The notes below the pieces were generated by a model. That model made no database searches, was not told the origin of the DNA, and saw nothing but the letters and a program-made list of their open reading frames with translations. This document shows, piece after piece, positions 32,307 through 45,166 of a DNA stretch of 64,000 nucleotides. Made by a program: the position numbers and the translations under genes. Source of the stretch: Zantedeschia hybrid cultivar (Eukaryota; Streptophyta; Magnoliopsida; Alismatales; Araceae). The DNA lies in assembly GCA_030544215.1 (NCBI GenBank), contig JARZZO010000013.1, positions 28,007,229 to 28,071,228 of the forward strand. Reading direction: 5' to 3'. The first letter of the stretch is position 1, and the number at the start of each line of letters is the position of its first letter.

Positions 32307-33779
32307 TGTTGGAAATAGGTATCCTCAAAGCCAACCATATGCCACCTATGTACATTCTTGTTTATTAATAAGTGACAATTAATTCATTATATTGATTAGT
32401 TTTTTACTTATTACGCATAATGAAGTCTTTAGAACTATGTTGGGAATAGTAGATCATAAAGAGATTATGATAATCAGACTAATATTCATGACCATAATTC
32501 TTAAAATGTTCCAAGTTATAGGATATTAGAGACAATACATCTATGAGGATGACTGGTCTCATAGTCACACGTGTGGGGACACTAGGGTAAGCATACAAGT
32601 GCTCACTAGAGAATGAGTTCACTGAACTTATTGACTTAAATCACTAGATGGTAATTTACTTAACTGTCAACCAGCTTAATTCAATGTCATAGTTGCATGA
32701 CTCATCTTTAGACCTAAGACACCAAAGGCAACTTGTTAGTGGACTTCTGAGCTTTGACTTTGGCTCAGATCATGGGTTCTTAGTCAGTCAAGTGATCGAA
32801 TTCAGCTGAATTCCCTTAAAGTGATTGAGTATTCAATAAATGAGTATTCACTCTCAGTAACTAGAGAGAGAATATTCTTGGAATGATGCGTAGAAGTCTC
32901 TGGCCAGAGCAGACACTGTATAAGAAAAATGAGTTTTATAATATAGTATAATGACATCTAATCCAAGTTAGTTGACCGGATAAGGTTTCCTAGTTGACCA
33001 TGTCTTAGGTTGACTCGGAAGGATTATATGGATGAAAGATTATAGCCATGCGATAACTATTGACGAATAGGTTTTTTGAGTGGATTGTTAAACTCTATTA
33101 CCTTTCAAAATCATACAGTGTTGCTTGGCACCCAATTTGATTGAAGTTCGATCGATTAATATAAGATATTAAATTAATTAATTTAACCTGGTAAAGTGTT
33201 ATTAAGCTTATTGGACCAAAAATTAGATTCGTACTTGGGCCTGGAGGGTCACATGCACAAAGATTCTCAGTTGATGGTATTTATGTAGGTTCTATATTAA
33301 TTTAGAGACTTTTGTGAAAAGTCGTACCGACTTAATACAAATAATCTTTGAGAGAGAACCCCAGACCATGCTCTAGAGTCCCCTCGAGATAGCCGCCCCC
33401 TATCTCTCTGTTGTGCACCCCAAAGTGGGTGCCCCTCTTGTTTCATCTCCACCGCCTCTATTTCCCGAGTATCTGGAGCCACTATCAACATGCTATGGAC
33501 ACTGTTGCGGAGAAGAGATGTCGACAAACACACCGAACTGGATGAGGGAGTGAGGACAAACTATCAAGCAGGGATAGTATGGGTACTGCTAGAGGACGGA
33601 TACTTGTGCGGCTAGCGGCATTACTCTGTCGGAACGATCCAAACTCGGATTCGATCCTGCGCAAAATGAAATTTATTCACCAATTAGTGTAGTTTTGCCG
33701 AAAAGGATTGGGAACAAGCAGGTTAAAATTTTATTTCCGTTTCTACTGCATTCTTCATCATCCCACCAGGATCCTTATA
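32307..33779 (+). mobile_element. N: old Copia-type solo LTR
   Basis: It starts TGTTGGAAATAGG and shares the D/E/F/G landmarks: 'gagaatgagttcactgaact', 'cttggcacccaat', 'ctggagggtcacatgcac'. It is 1473 bp between GTTCT at 32302-32306 and 33780-33784. The last bases read TTATA, where CAACA would be expected, and divergence from E and G is high, so it is older than they are. No PBS or interior follows. The TSD assignment depends on accepting the mutated end. Confidence 0.68.
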
Positions 33780-33784
33780 GTTCT

Positions 33785-34850
33785 TAGATGAGCAACCTAA
33801 ATAACAAAGTGCTAAAATTGAAAATAGATTATACTGAATATCATGTACCTAAGGCATATCATGATATATATCTTGGATCAAAAAATTTTGCTATGCTCAT
33901 AATTAATCATCACCTCAATATATATATAAATAGTACTTATAATTTATTAAGAGTGAAAAATCATTAATCTCAAGAACCCATTGCCATGCGAAATAGTTGT
34001 CACAGTCTCCAATCACTAAGCAGGACAACAAGCCCACCGTGGAGTCAGGGCATGCATAATAGTGGGAACAACCCAATGAATAGAACAAATATGATAGGAA
34101 ACACATAACCAAAAGCTTAAGAAATAGTCATGCCATAAAAATATTCAAATACACATACCTAATGGCAATATCCTTAAAAGTACAATGCCAAAATTTCCAA
34201 ATGGATAGATCTCAAAACCCTCAAAGATGAACAAAAAAATTATATCATTGTCTCAATCTCCTACTATAGATTCTACTGAATTGAAGCTAAAATGATTGAA
34301 CAAAAATAACACCTTTAGAGTAGCAACGAACAAAAACCCAATAGAAGCTAACAGCTAATAAGTTCCAAGAGTCTCCTGAGCCTTGGAATCTAATAAGGTT
34401 AAAAGTTTTAATGAGAATAAAATAGTCAACAGTTTTGAAAACCATCACAAGCTAATCATATAATAATTGAAATTAATAGATAATATTCATTTCTAAGGAA
34501 TATGTAGACCAAAGCATATATCTAAATTTAAAAGAATAATTAACAAAGCATGATCTTATTTTTAGAATAATGAGAGACAATTTCAAATAATAAAAATCTG
34601 ATAGAACATGTAATTAGAGGAAATTACATAATTTCAAATAATTGAACTCTGTCCAGTAGTAATCGAATTCCAAAGATTATACCAGGTAATCAAATTTCAA
34701 AGAAATAACATAGATAATCAAAATTATTAGATAAAGATTAACAATCAAAGAATTAATAAAAATAATTAGAATATAATTGCTTCCCAAGGGTTAAATTATC
34801 GATCTCCGAAATAGGCTTAATCAAAGTCAAAACAAAGCTTAACCGAAAGG
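33785..34850. other. AT-rich unassigned sequence
   Basis: Long AT-rich stretch without a gene-like frame, repeat boundary or RNA gene that I can recognise. Confidence 0.3.
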
Positions 34851-35560
34851 AAATGAACATAATAGGTTACTACAGGTCAAGCAATCGATATTAGATTCTA
34901 AGCATAATCGATGTCCCAAAGGCACATAAATAATTTACCGATTAAAAGCATAACGAATTTCCAGGTACAAAAGTAATCATAGTCAAACAAAAGTCTAATC
35001 GATTACAAGATTGAAGATAATTGATTAGCAAAATAGAAACATATTCGATTAACAAATTGAAGAGAATCGATTAACAAAATAACAGATAATGATTTTGCTA
35101 GACTGATGACAATTGATTACGAGAGTAAACAAATAATCATTTTACTAGACTGAAGCTAATTTATTATGAGAGCAAAGCAAATCGATTAACAAACTGCATA
35201 GATAATCGATTACAATACTGAAGGTAGTCGAAGGGTAAATCGATTTCAAGCTGAAGTGTTAATTAATTAGCAGAGTAAACGTAATCGATTACAATCATAA
35301 TAGCCAATCGTTAACAAGGCATTTAGTCACTAACTCAACGGATGACTTAATTGATCAACGACTCATGTGATCAATAGCTAATAAGAACATGTAATTGATA
35401 GTTTGAACATGTAATCAATAGCTGAACTGAGTACAATTGATACAAAGAGTGATTCTCTCAACTTATGACTTAACCTATCCTTCTTCAGTTAATCGATTGA
35501 GGTCTATAACCTCTTGAATGGTGTCCAAACCCTTAAATAATTGATTTTCCAGATAATCTT
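34850..35560. repeat. Degenerate AATCGATTA minisatellite
   Basis: AATCGATTA, itself nearly palindromic around ATCGAT, recurs at irregular intervals of about 20-50 bp with neighbours such as 'acaaGACTGAAGata' and 'gagAGTAAACaaat'. Forms include taatcgattaca, ataattgattag, gagaatcgattaac, and aaatcgattaac. The units have diverged greatly, so the array is old. It is the only satellite-like tract in the spacer between the duplicated blocks. Confidence 0.6.
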
Positions 35561-36190
35561 TCAATCAATTATTCTAAAGTCTAAACCCATTAACTAAATG
35601 AAAAATAGATTAAAAATTAGAGCTTAAATCTCAATTAAATAGATCAATCATTATCAGAATTCCCAAATAATAAAGTTTGAACTGATCTGAATCAAAATAT
35701 AATTGATTACAACAAATCTGAGTAGCTTCACAAATCCAAAATCTGAGTCTAAAGTTATATGAACTGAATTATTTTAAACTGAATTACATGAGATTAAGCT
35801 AAACTAATCAGAACCGAACTGAACTAAATGGTACAACTGACCACAAATTAGAACTAATCCAAAATAGTCATGATGAACGACTAACTTATACAAAAGATTC
35901 CAAAGGATCATTACCTACTAATAATTTTAGAACTAACAAGTAGCTATACCAAAATAGAGCTTATCAAACATGTCTTACATATCAAATCAGAACTATCAAA
36001 TATGTTTATTACTATTGAAAACTTATTGACTAACATATACCAAAGTACCTAGGCAATATAGTATTGAGGTATTAATTCATACGCATAACTGGGGAATCTC
36101 TAGTCCCATCCATCATTCTAGTCATATATTTCTAGACTCCAAATTTCATGTTAATATTAATTCGTGTCATAATAGCACACATTTGAGTAC
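35560..36190. other. AT-rich unassigned sequence
   Basis: Short repeats of 'aactgaa' and 'gaactgaa' between 35755 and 35830 may be a tail of the preceding array. Nothing else is recognisable. Confidence 0.3.
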
Positions 36191-36481
36191 TCACAGCACC
36201 CTGTCTAACACACCACAATGAAAAAATACCTTGGGAGGAAGGTACGTGCTCGGTGCAGGGAAGGCAAATCGTGGTCGATGGAGAGATCCTCGTGAGACAA
36301 CAATGAAGGTGGAAGCAGGATCCTCCTCTTCATGTAGGTGGCTACCAGAGTCTCCCACAAAGTTCCATACAACATGATCTGGGGTTCGTTGGTGGTACCC
36401 CAAGGGGAGAGAGAGAGAGAGAGAGAGAGAGAAAGAAAGTGAGGGAGAGCAAAAGAAAAGCTCTAACCCCTTTGCTGTCAT
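36191..36481 (-). other. Unassigned 96-codon open frame with GA/TC microsatellite
   Basis: An open minus-strand frame spans a (GA)n tract at about 36411-36440, giving a serine-leucine run (SLSLSLSLPLG), then VVWNFVGDSGSHLHEEEDPA. I do not recognise the protein. Upstream on the minus strand at about 36553-36565 is CCTATATAGG, TATA-like, and 'taggcccatgc' lies at 36574. The arrangement of TATA, pyrimidine repeat and short frame resembles U3/R of a Copia LTR as much as a first exon. Neither is established. Confidence 0.25.
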
Positions 36482-36489
36482 CTCCTAAA

Positions 36490-38317
36490 CTATTGTTTAT
36501 AGATGTGGGTCTCTTACAGACACCACAATTTTGGACCTCTCTTCCTATATAGGGAGGGACTCCTCTGGATTAGGCCCATGCTAATCTACCAGTGTGGATG
36601 ACAGAGCTCGAACAGAAATCAATCTCTATTCTACCATAAGAAACAATAAATGTCATGAGATATAAAATTCAGAAAATCTCATCCGGCAGCAAGACTAACC
36701 ATGGCGTCCGCGGAAGTTGCCGATCCATCTGGTCACGGCACAGATGGAACAAGAAGTATCTTGCTTAATGTGGTACACGTCCCTCTTTTGAGGTAGAGCG
36801 TCACTTCATTACGAGCAGCCGCCCATAATTTACTGATCAACTTAATTGTCTGATTTAGTCGCTTAATCAGATCGACTTCAACTTCAGAATAGCATGTGAC
36901 AGATCATCTTATAAGTAGATGAATGAACCATCTAATTCACAAGGATTCCAACTTAAGCCATCGGTGTGACTTTGTTAGGAAGTTTCTCCTCTTACAAATT
37001 ATAAAAAAATTAAGATCTTTAATAGTTATAGAATACTAAAATCTAATGGTCCGAATTTATGAGAGGACAAACAAATGGCAACTTACTTGGTTATTGTGCA
37101 TGGGATAAAACAGTCTTTATATGTGATTGAGACAATCTTCCGGGTTGTCATTTTTTGATCCATTCTCATAGAGCTAGCTAGGTCGGAAGCACAAGGTCCC
37201 CACTACTTCATATTAAATGATGTCGTAGGTATTTTGGAGTCTTTTGTTTTTGTTTTTTGTTTTTTCCCCTCTTATAAAACTGTGGAGTCTTCGTTACCAG
37301 TCTTTGAATCAGTTTAGTCAAATGTGTGCGTCCACCCTCCAGTGCGTCATGCAATTTAATCTTCTTGTGCTAAGTTTTTAATGGGGAGGTCATGGTGAGC
37401 CAACTACACGTTCAGAACAAATAAACTATTGAGGAAGCATTACATACGTACTCCTAAAAAATAATATATATACCCCCCTCCACTCCCACGTATTGTTATC
37501 AATATCCATTAAACCTTCAAATGGGTTGTAGTTATACTCCGTCTAATTGTCATTAAATCAAATCCAAAGATTTTGTGTATGTACTATTAAATTCACTAAT
37601 TTACATATGTACCCTTGACGCTATTCTGATTTATGAAATCTTTTTAGCATCTTTGGTTGGAGTTCACAGAATTTTGATCAGGAGATATAATTGCAACCTT
37701 TCAGAAGTTTTTTTAGGAGTGCTGATAACAATATCAGGGATGACTTATTCTAACTGATCCAATGGTTGCCCTCTGGCGGTGCAACAAGTATTATTACTCA
37801 TATTATGTTGTAGATAAAAGATGTGAAAAACTCATGGTAATATCTTTGAAAATTGCACATATATGTCACACTGGACGGTGATCTCACCCGTTTCCGTGTT
37901 TGTCCCATATTGTGGCCTACCCTTGCTCTGCTTAGCCATTGACTAGGGAGATTCTTCAAACATGGAGAAGGAAAATTGGCATCAATGACAGTGCGATGTG
38001 ACGGGTAATTCAGGTATATATTTTACCAGTCAAACTGACATATATTTTCTTATGTTTCCATCCAGTTGGACGGCAATTAACTAAATTAGTTGGAACTTGG
38101 GCACCTAGAACCCGCACAAGGGTACAACAGAAACATTCAAACATTAAGGTAGTACATAAAACGAAGACTCTTCATGTTCACATTTTAGATAGGTCGCCTA
38201 GAGCGTGATGCTTTTGTCTATGGGCAGGCCATGGCGGAGTGAAAGTGGAAGCTTGTGGGCTCGGTTGGTGCCTTGGTGATCCTAACCACACATGCAAGGG
38301 AGGGGGCCATCGGACAT
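36490..38317. other. Unassigned spacer up to duplication copy 2
   Basis: No gene-like frame beyond 60 codons, no LTR termini with TSD and no array was found. The right edge is the sharp start of homology to copy 1 at 38318. Confidence 0.3.
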
Positions 38318-38902
38318 GCTACCGTGCCTGCGGCCGAAGGGTTGGTAAAAATTCACCAAGTGTCCAGTGACCCAGACAATGTTGTTGGTGCCAAAAGTAA
38401 GTTGGTCTCACGCTGATTCACTCTCTCTTATACTGATGTTCTTTTGCTTATTTGTCTTCTTTTGGTTGTAGACATAGCCCTCGACATGGGATCGATTCTG
38501 GGGAAGCTTAGGGGCGCAGCCTTAGCCTCACCTACTGCTGCTTAGACGGCCACATCCCGCTACGGCCTCAGAGAGGGTTAGAGCTTCTAAGGGCAAGGCC
38601 ATTGCCCCTGACCACAACTCGGCAAACAGACAAAAGTGAAAAGCCGAGTGAGACGTGGCAAAGGTCGCAAAGAAGAAAAGGGCCAAGATGCAAGATGCAC
38701 CGCTGTCGGGCCCCCCTCCGGGGCAAGGGCTTCCCAGAGAATCCGCGTCAGCCGGGGGGACCTCACTTTTGTATCCCTTCGTCGAGACCCAGAGGCACAT
38801 GTCCCGCAAATACAGGAACAAACCATGGTGTCTGGACCTCGGAGTATTCACTGACAAGTCTCTAGAGGACTCAGGGACTTGTCTAAAGTTGGTGCAAGGT
38901 CT
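38318..38902 (+). pseudogene. Y extra ORF, 5' part, copy 2
   Basis: Copy of 651-1251, starting abruptly inside the frame. The intron donor (GTAAGT near 38397) and acceptor region are kept, with GTAG for GCAG. The shared TAG after the acceptor (near 38544) predates the duplication. About 20 bases present in copy 1 near 890-907 are missing near 38555. It ends at TSD GGTCT (38898-38902). Confidence 0.55.
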
Positions 38903-40168
38903 TCTTGGGATCCAGGTGGGGCGCGACGAATGCAGCGGAAGCAACAAGAAAATACCCGCCCAATGCCCGCTGATCTGATTCGTAACGAAAACTAAAACCG
39001 AGAATCAATATTGTGATCTCATCACCTTGTGCAGAATCGAATCCGTGACCGTTTCGGTTCCGTGCAGGCGATGCTACTAGCCGCACAAGCGTCCGGCCTC
39101 CAACGGTTTCCACACGATCCTCCGTGGTGGTTCGTCCTCGATTCCTCGTCCAAATCACCTCGCTCGTTGAAGATCTGTCACCGCAACGTCGTCCGAAAAG
39201 CCCGTGGAAAGGAATTCCCGACTTTCAGGAATCGCGCGTGGCGGAGATAGAACTGCACCCGACACACCGAGAGGGGCGCCTAGAGGAGGAGGAGAGAGAG
39301 GAAGGAATGGCCAGCCTTGAAAACTCTTAGAGTTTGGCCCAGGGTTTCTCAACAGCGCGTATATATATTAAGTCGGTGCGATTTTTTCTAAAAGTCTCCG
39401 AGTTAATATAAATCATACTTAAGTACTACCGACTGAGAATCTATTTGCGTGTGACCCTTTAGGCCCATTAACCAGTTTGATTTTCAGGCCATTAAGTCTA
39501 ATAACTAGTTATTGACTTATTGTAATTAATGAATATCAAATATTTAATTAATTATTTAACCGAATTAACATCTCATGTAAATTCGGTCGGACTTCTGACC
39601 AAGTTGGGTGCCAAGTAACACCGCATGATCCTAGAAGGCAATGGGATTCAGCAACCTACATATGGAACCTGTCCGTCCACAGTTACCGCATGGCTTATAA
39701 TCTTTCATTCGCACACTGCTCTCGAATTGACCTAGGGTTATGATCAACTGTCAAAACCCTAGATGGTCAACTCACATAAGTTAGACTCCGCTGTACAATA
39801 TCAGAAAACACATTTTCTGATATTGTGTCTGCTCTGGCCAGAGCCTCCTGCGGATCCATTCTAGAGCATTCTCTCTTCAGTTACCTGAGAGTGAATGATC
39901 CTTTATTGAACACACAATCACCTTCGAAGGTCTTCTGTTGGACCCGATCTTTGACTATTAGAAATCCTATGGATAGGGATTCGTAAGCCAAGGTCAAAGT
40001 TCAGAAGTCCACCGACAAGATGTCTTTGGTGCCTTAAGTCTAAAGATCAACCATGCCACTGTGACGATGAATCAAGCCGCTTGACAGTCAGGTAAATTAT
40101 CATATGGCTATTCATATTAGATCAGTTCAGTAAACTCATTATCTAATGAGCACCTACAGGTTTATCAT

Positions 40169-42596
40169 TGTAACGACCCGCCACCCTATAATCGGGGATC
40201 CGATTACTAAATGGGTACCGAATCATTAATTTGGAACCAAACCATGATCTAGTAAGTCTGGGAAATAAATAATAAACTAAGCTAAACATTCACATCGCAT
40301 TGAATTGAAATGAAAGTGCAGGAATTAAAATTATTACAATGCGACTCGATACAGCAAATAATTACATACTCCAACTGAAAAGAATTAATTAAACATACAG
40401 GCCAGAAATAAATAACAACTACATCGGGGCATACCCCGGAACAACCGCTGAAGGCGCTCAACACGCGGCTGCACACGCCGCTCTAGGTCTGCTGGGAGTC
40501 CTCACCTGAAAACCGCAGGGGGGGTGAGTCTCAAGACAAGACTCAGTAGGGATCCTTCGATCCCCACTGCCCACGCACACACCCACAAGTGCAAGGTACG
40601 ACTAACGGTAAAGCAACGAACACAGAAGTAAGTACACTACTCCTATATCTCGATATGAACCATGTGCATTCGAAATATAACATGCATAATTCTAGAATCA
40701 TTCTATCAAGGAGCCAACAACTCGCGTCTCGGCTTAGCACTGACCGAAGGTGTCTCGGCTTAGCACTGACCGAAGGTGTCTCGGCTACACAACCGAGAGT
40801 AGGAAACACCGACCCGCTGAGACCAAACAGTAACCCCTCGGATAGCATGCAAGCTACTCCGGCCCAACTGGCTCAGGTGGTTACTCCTTCCCTCAGCATG
40901 AGTGACTCTCCGAATGTACCACTCCGACACCGGTACTAGCTGACCCCGGGGTTCACCAGGTGACCCTCTCTCACTAGGCGTCACCCCGCCCACGCCCCCA
41001 CCGGCGCTGTGCTCACGCCCCCACCAGCACAGGGTGATAAAGCGCTACAATGTCACTCCAGGTCCACCGTAACACAAAACACCAAAACCCGGCACAGTAC
41101 GATCCGGTCACGTGAAAAGCCCACGATCTTACGACACACCACGCGGTGCCATCCGGTCATGAAGAATCCATCATTGTCGAGTGCACCAAAACATGCATTA
41201 ACCAACTATCTAGCAGTATGAACACGTTTTACTGGCATGAATTAGTGAGGTTCTGTCTCGAATCGCGTCGCCCAAGGCCGACGCCATTCAAGCTCCATGT
41301 ACAGGTTTATGTAAAACAGTCTTCGGGCCGAAGGGGTCTCGGCCAGGCGGTTTCTATCTAAAAGGCGTCGTGATGGCCCGACGCCCTTCAAAAAGGTGTC
41401 GTCCATGCACGTCGTCTTTCAACCCGCCCGAAGGGACATCGGTCCGAAGGGATCTCGGCCAGCTATCCGAAGACGAGCCCGCCCAGTAACCCAAAATCTG
41501 CCATGGGCCCGAGGGCTCCCTTTTCAACCCATAAAAGCCCAAAGTTACTTAAAAACAGAGGAGAAAGAGGGGCGATACAATCCATAGGAAAATCATCTTC
41601 ATAGCAAGTCCCCCATATCAATCAAAAGCGCACCTAAACATGCTCATTCTTCCCCCCAAAACCAGAGATCCGTAATCATGCTTGAACGGTAAAAACTTGG
41701 TTAAAACGCGATGCTATGGGAACCGTCACCCTACCGGACACTTGAACGCCTCCGAGCTTCAAGCCGTCCACCCAACTCGCCCCACGCCGCCGCCGGTACC
41801 GCCGTGGTCGTCCTTGCTCCACCGTGACGTCGGCCGCCGTCCGGAGAGTAGAACGCCGCAGTGGAGATGGGGGTGGCAGTGGTAGGAGCTAGGTAGAGGA
41901 TGGAGTGGAGGGAGAGGTGAAATGGTGGGAGGAAAAGAGGGAGGCGGAGGAATCGCCGCTGAGATCGCCGGAGGGGAAGGAGAGAAAGAGAGAAGGAGAA
42001 AAATGAGGAAAGAAGGAGGGCTCGCGGGGGTTAACTAGGCCAAAACGCGTCGACCGAGGCAGACGCGGTCTAGCCGACAGGACGTCTGACAGGTGATGTG
42101 ACGGCCGCAAGGACAAATTTCTAAAACGCGTCGACCGAGGCACGCCGTTCAGCCGACACGTCAGAGCCGCACCCTGACACGACAGTGCCGTACGCTACGC
42201 GGCCCAAAGACAGCCCACGTGGCACCCTCGAGTCGCCGATCATCCCGAGTCGGTCTCGGCCGCCGACCTCGGACTCCTCCCACTGGTCTCGACGCCGAGC
42301 GCCGGCTGCCTCTCGGTCCGAAGGACATCCGGTTTCGCACCGCCCGAAGGGGTCTTTGCCCTGCTTCCGAAGACAAGCCAACGCCTGACCGAGCTACCCT
42401 CGGCCTCGGGCCTTCGGCTTCGCCTCCGTCGCCATCCGGATCCCCGTCGGGCCTCGTCACCGATCCGACCCAGCCTCGGATCCAAACTTAGGGTTCCAGC
42501 CTCGGAATCCGGTCGTGATAGATCCAGTCTACATCACGCAGCCAGAACTACAAGGTCCGACCCCGAAAACCGGATCCGAAGGTCTCGATCCTTACA
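40169..42596 (-). mobile_element. L: solo LTR of a third B/H-type subfamily, minus
   Basis: TGTAACGACCCGCC at 40169 to CGATCCTTACA at 42596 is 2428 bp, with TSD ATCAT at 40164-40168 and 42597-42601. Copy 1's D LTR has the unoccupied site near 2513 (ATTAT). It shares the group's termini, CGGGG-CATA-CCCCG hairpin (near 40426), and dyads with 10-nt spacers (41266-41297, 41360-41391, 41391-41422 and others near 42045 and 42125). It differs from B and H by repeated CCGAAGG...TCTCGGCC motifs and a GC-rich region at 42225-42500. Confidence 0.87.
40734..40790. repeat. 26-bp tandem duplication in L
   Basis: TCTCGGCTTAGCACTGACCG followed by AAGGTG occurs twice in succession and begins a third time as TCTCGGCTACAC. 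The unit includes the CTCGGC and CCGAAGG motifs that recur elsewhere in L. Confidence 0.75.
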
Positions 42597-43581
42597 ATCA
42601 TAGTGTCTCCACACAAGTGACTAACGAGATTAGTCACTCTCATCATATGAGCTGGAATAATGTGTACTAGTCTTGCCGGATATTTGATGTCCTTCTTAAA
42701 CATCCTATGACTAAGAACAATTAAGAAATATATATTTATAAGGCATCAATCTCATGATTATGTTCTCATCATAATCTGATGTTTATTACACATATTCATG
42801 GACTTCATTATGCATGATAATAAGTACGTCAATCTACATAATGATTTAAATGCCATTAACTAGCGAACTAAATTGTGATATGTGCCTCATGATTGGCTTA
42901 GAGGACACCTAAATCCATCAATCTCCCACTTTGACTCAAGCCAATCACTTTCGCATTTGATCTCCATCAAATCTAGATGATGTTCATACAAAGTCTGTGA
43001 CTAAAGCTCGGTCGGGATCTACTAAATCATTCTTAAATGGAATAATTTTTCATTACGTTATTTCCTCTTAATCCTTGTTCTCTTAAATTGTGAAAGAACC
43101 TCAGAATGTTCTACAACTTTTAATAAGATCATGGCTCGACCATAAATTTGATCTCTCCCACTGCTGTCCTACAACAATAGGACATGATCAGAGACTTTTT
43201 AGAACTAAATCTAGTTCGGGGATGTACTCTTTCATCCATATTGTTCCAATAACAATATCATCTGTTAATGTCGTCATCTAATTATTGAATTCTAGATTGG
43301 AACCCTTCCAATCCACTCCATACTGTTCTATTAAAAGATAAAATCCAAGTTTGACTTGAAATTTGAGTCAGTGTGACTCATGGTTTCAAATCACCCTCTC
43401 CATAAACAAGAATGCATCCTTAGTACTTCTCAAGTACATAGTGATGCGTCTCACTCCTTATGTCAAGGTTTCCCTATATCCTTCAAGGAACATTTTCTTA
43501 AAGAAATAAATTCTATATCTTAATAATTGAGACTTATTATGGAATTTATATCAAACATTTTGACATATAGGTTAACGTAAC

Positions 43582-45166
43582 TGTTGGGATCCGGGCGGGA
43601 CGCGAAGAACGCAGCGGAAACGAAGAACATTTAATCCCGCCCGATGCCCGCTGATCCAATTCGGAACGAAAAACACAAACCAAAAACTACGAGAAGTAAT
43701 CCGATTACCGTGCGCGGATTCGAATCCGCTTCCGTCTCGGTTCCGTCGAGGTGATGCCACGAGCCGCACAAGCGTCCGGCCTCCAGCAGTATCCACGCGA
43801 TCCTCCGCAGTGGTTCGTCCTCGATCTCTCGTCCATTTCAGCTCGCTCGCTGAAGATCCGTCGCCGCAACGATTGCGGAAATCCCGCCGACGGGAATTCC
43901 CAACTTTCGGGAATCACACGCGATGGAGACGGGAACTGTTCTGGCGCCTCGAACGGGACGCCCAGAGGAGGAGAGAGAAAGGGAGGGATGACGGCCAGCA
44001 AGGGAAATCCTGGAGCTTGGCCCAGGGTTTCTCAACAGCGTGTATATATATTAAGTCGGCGCGACTTTTCACAAAAGTCCCCGAGTTAATATAAATCTCA
44101 CTTATGTACCACCGACTGAGAATCTTATTGCGTGTGACCCTCTAGGCCCATTTACCAGTCCGATTTTCATCCCGTTAAGTCCAATAACTAGTTATTGACT
44201 TATTGTAATTAATTAATATCTAGATATTAACTAATTACTTAACTGAATTATCATCGCATGTAAATTCGGTCGGACTTCTGATCAAGTTGGGTGCCAAGCA
44301 ACACCGCATGATCCCGGAAGGTAATGGGGTTCAGCAACCCGCTCATGGAACCTGTCCGTCCACAGTTACCACGTGGCTATAATCCTTCGTTCGCACAATG
44401 CTCTCGAGTTAACCTAGGGTATGGTCAACTGTCAAACCCTAGATGGTCAACTCACTTGAATCAGACTCCGCTGTACAATATCCGAAAACCACTTTTCTGA
44501 TATTATTTCTGCTCTGGCCAGAGACTCCTGCGGATCTACTCTAGAACATTCTCTCTCCAGTTACCTGAGAGCGAACTATCTTTTATTGAACACACAATCA
44601 CCTTCGAAGGTCTTCCGCTGGACCCGATCCTTGACTATTTGAGACCCCGTGGATAGGGATTCGTAGGTCAAGGTCAAAGTCCAGAAGTCCACCGACAAGG
44701 TGTCTTTGGTGTCTCAAGTCTAAGGATCAACCACGCTACTATGACGATGAATCAAGCCGATTGACAGTCAGGTAAATTACCATTCGGCGATTCATGTCGG
44801 ATCAGTTCAGTTAACTCATTCTCCAATGAGCACCTACAGGTTTACCATTGTGTCTCCACACTAGTAACTAACGAGATCAGTCACCCTCATCATATGAGCC
44901 GGAATAACCTATACTAGTCTAACCGGATGTTTGATGTCCTTCTCAAACATCCTACGACTAGGAACAATTGAGAATATGTGTTTATAAGTCATCAGTCTCA
45001 TTATTATGATCTCATCATAATCTGATGAGTATTGCACATATTCATGGACTTCATTATGCGCAATTATAAATATCCCAATCTACATAATGAATTTAATGCC
45101 ATTTATTAGTGAACCAGATTGAAATAGGTGCCTAATGATTGGCTTAGAGGACACCTATATCCATCA
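43582..45166 (-). mobile_element. M: Copia-type solo LTR in the D2 interior, minus
   Basis: TGTTGGGATCCGGG to CCTATATCCATCA is 1585 bp, with TSD GTAAC at 43577-43581 and 45167-45171. The empty site in D1 is 3492-3496. The sequence belongs to D's LTR family but is less decayed, with GCGGATTCGAATCCGC (43714-43729) intact. No interior sequence is attached. Confidence 0.9.

Noticed and set aside
36191..36481. Short frame with Ser/Leu run as a host gene's signal peptide
   Set aside because: The hydrophobic run is the translation of a TC microsatellite; no further exon could be found.
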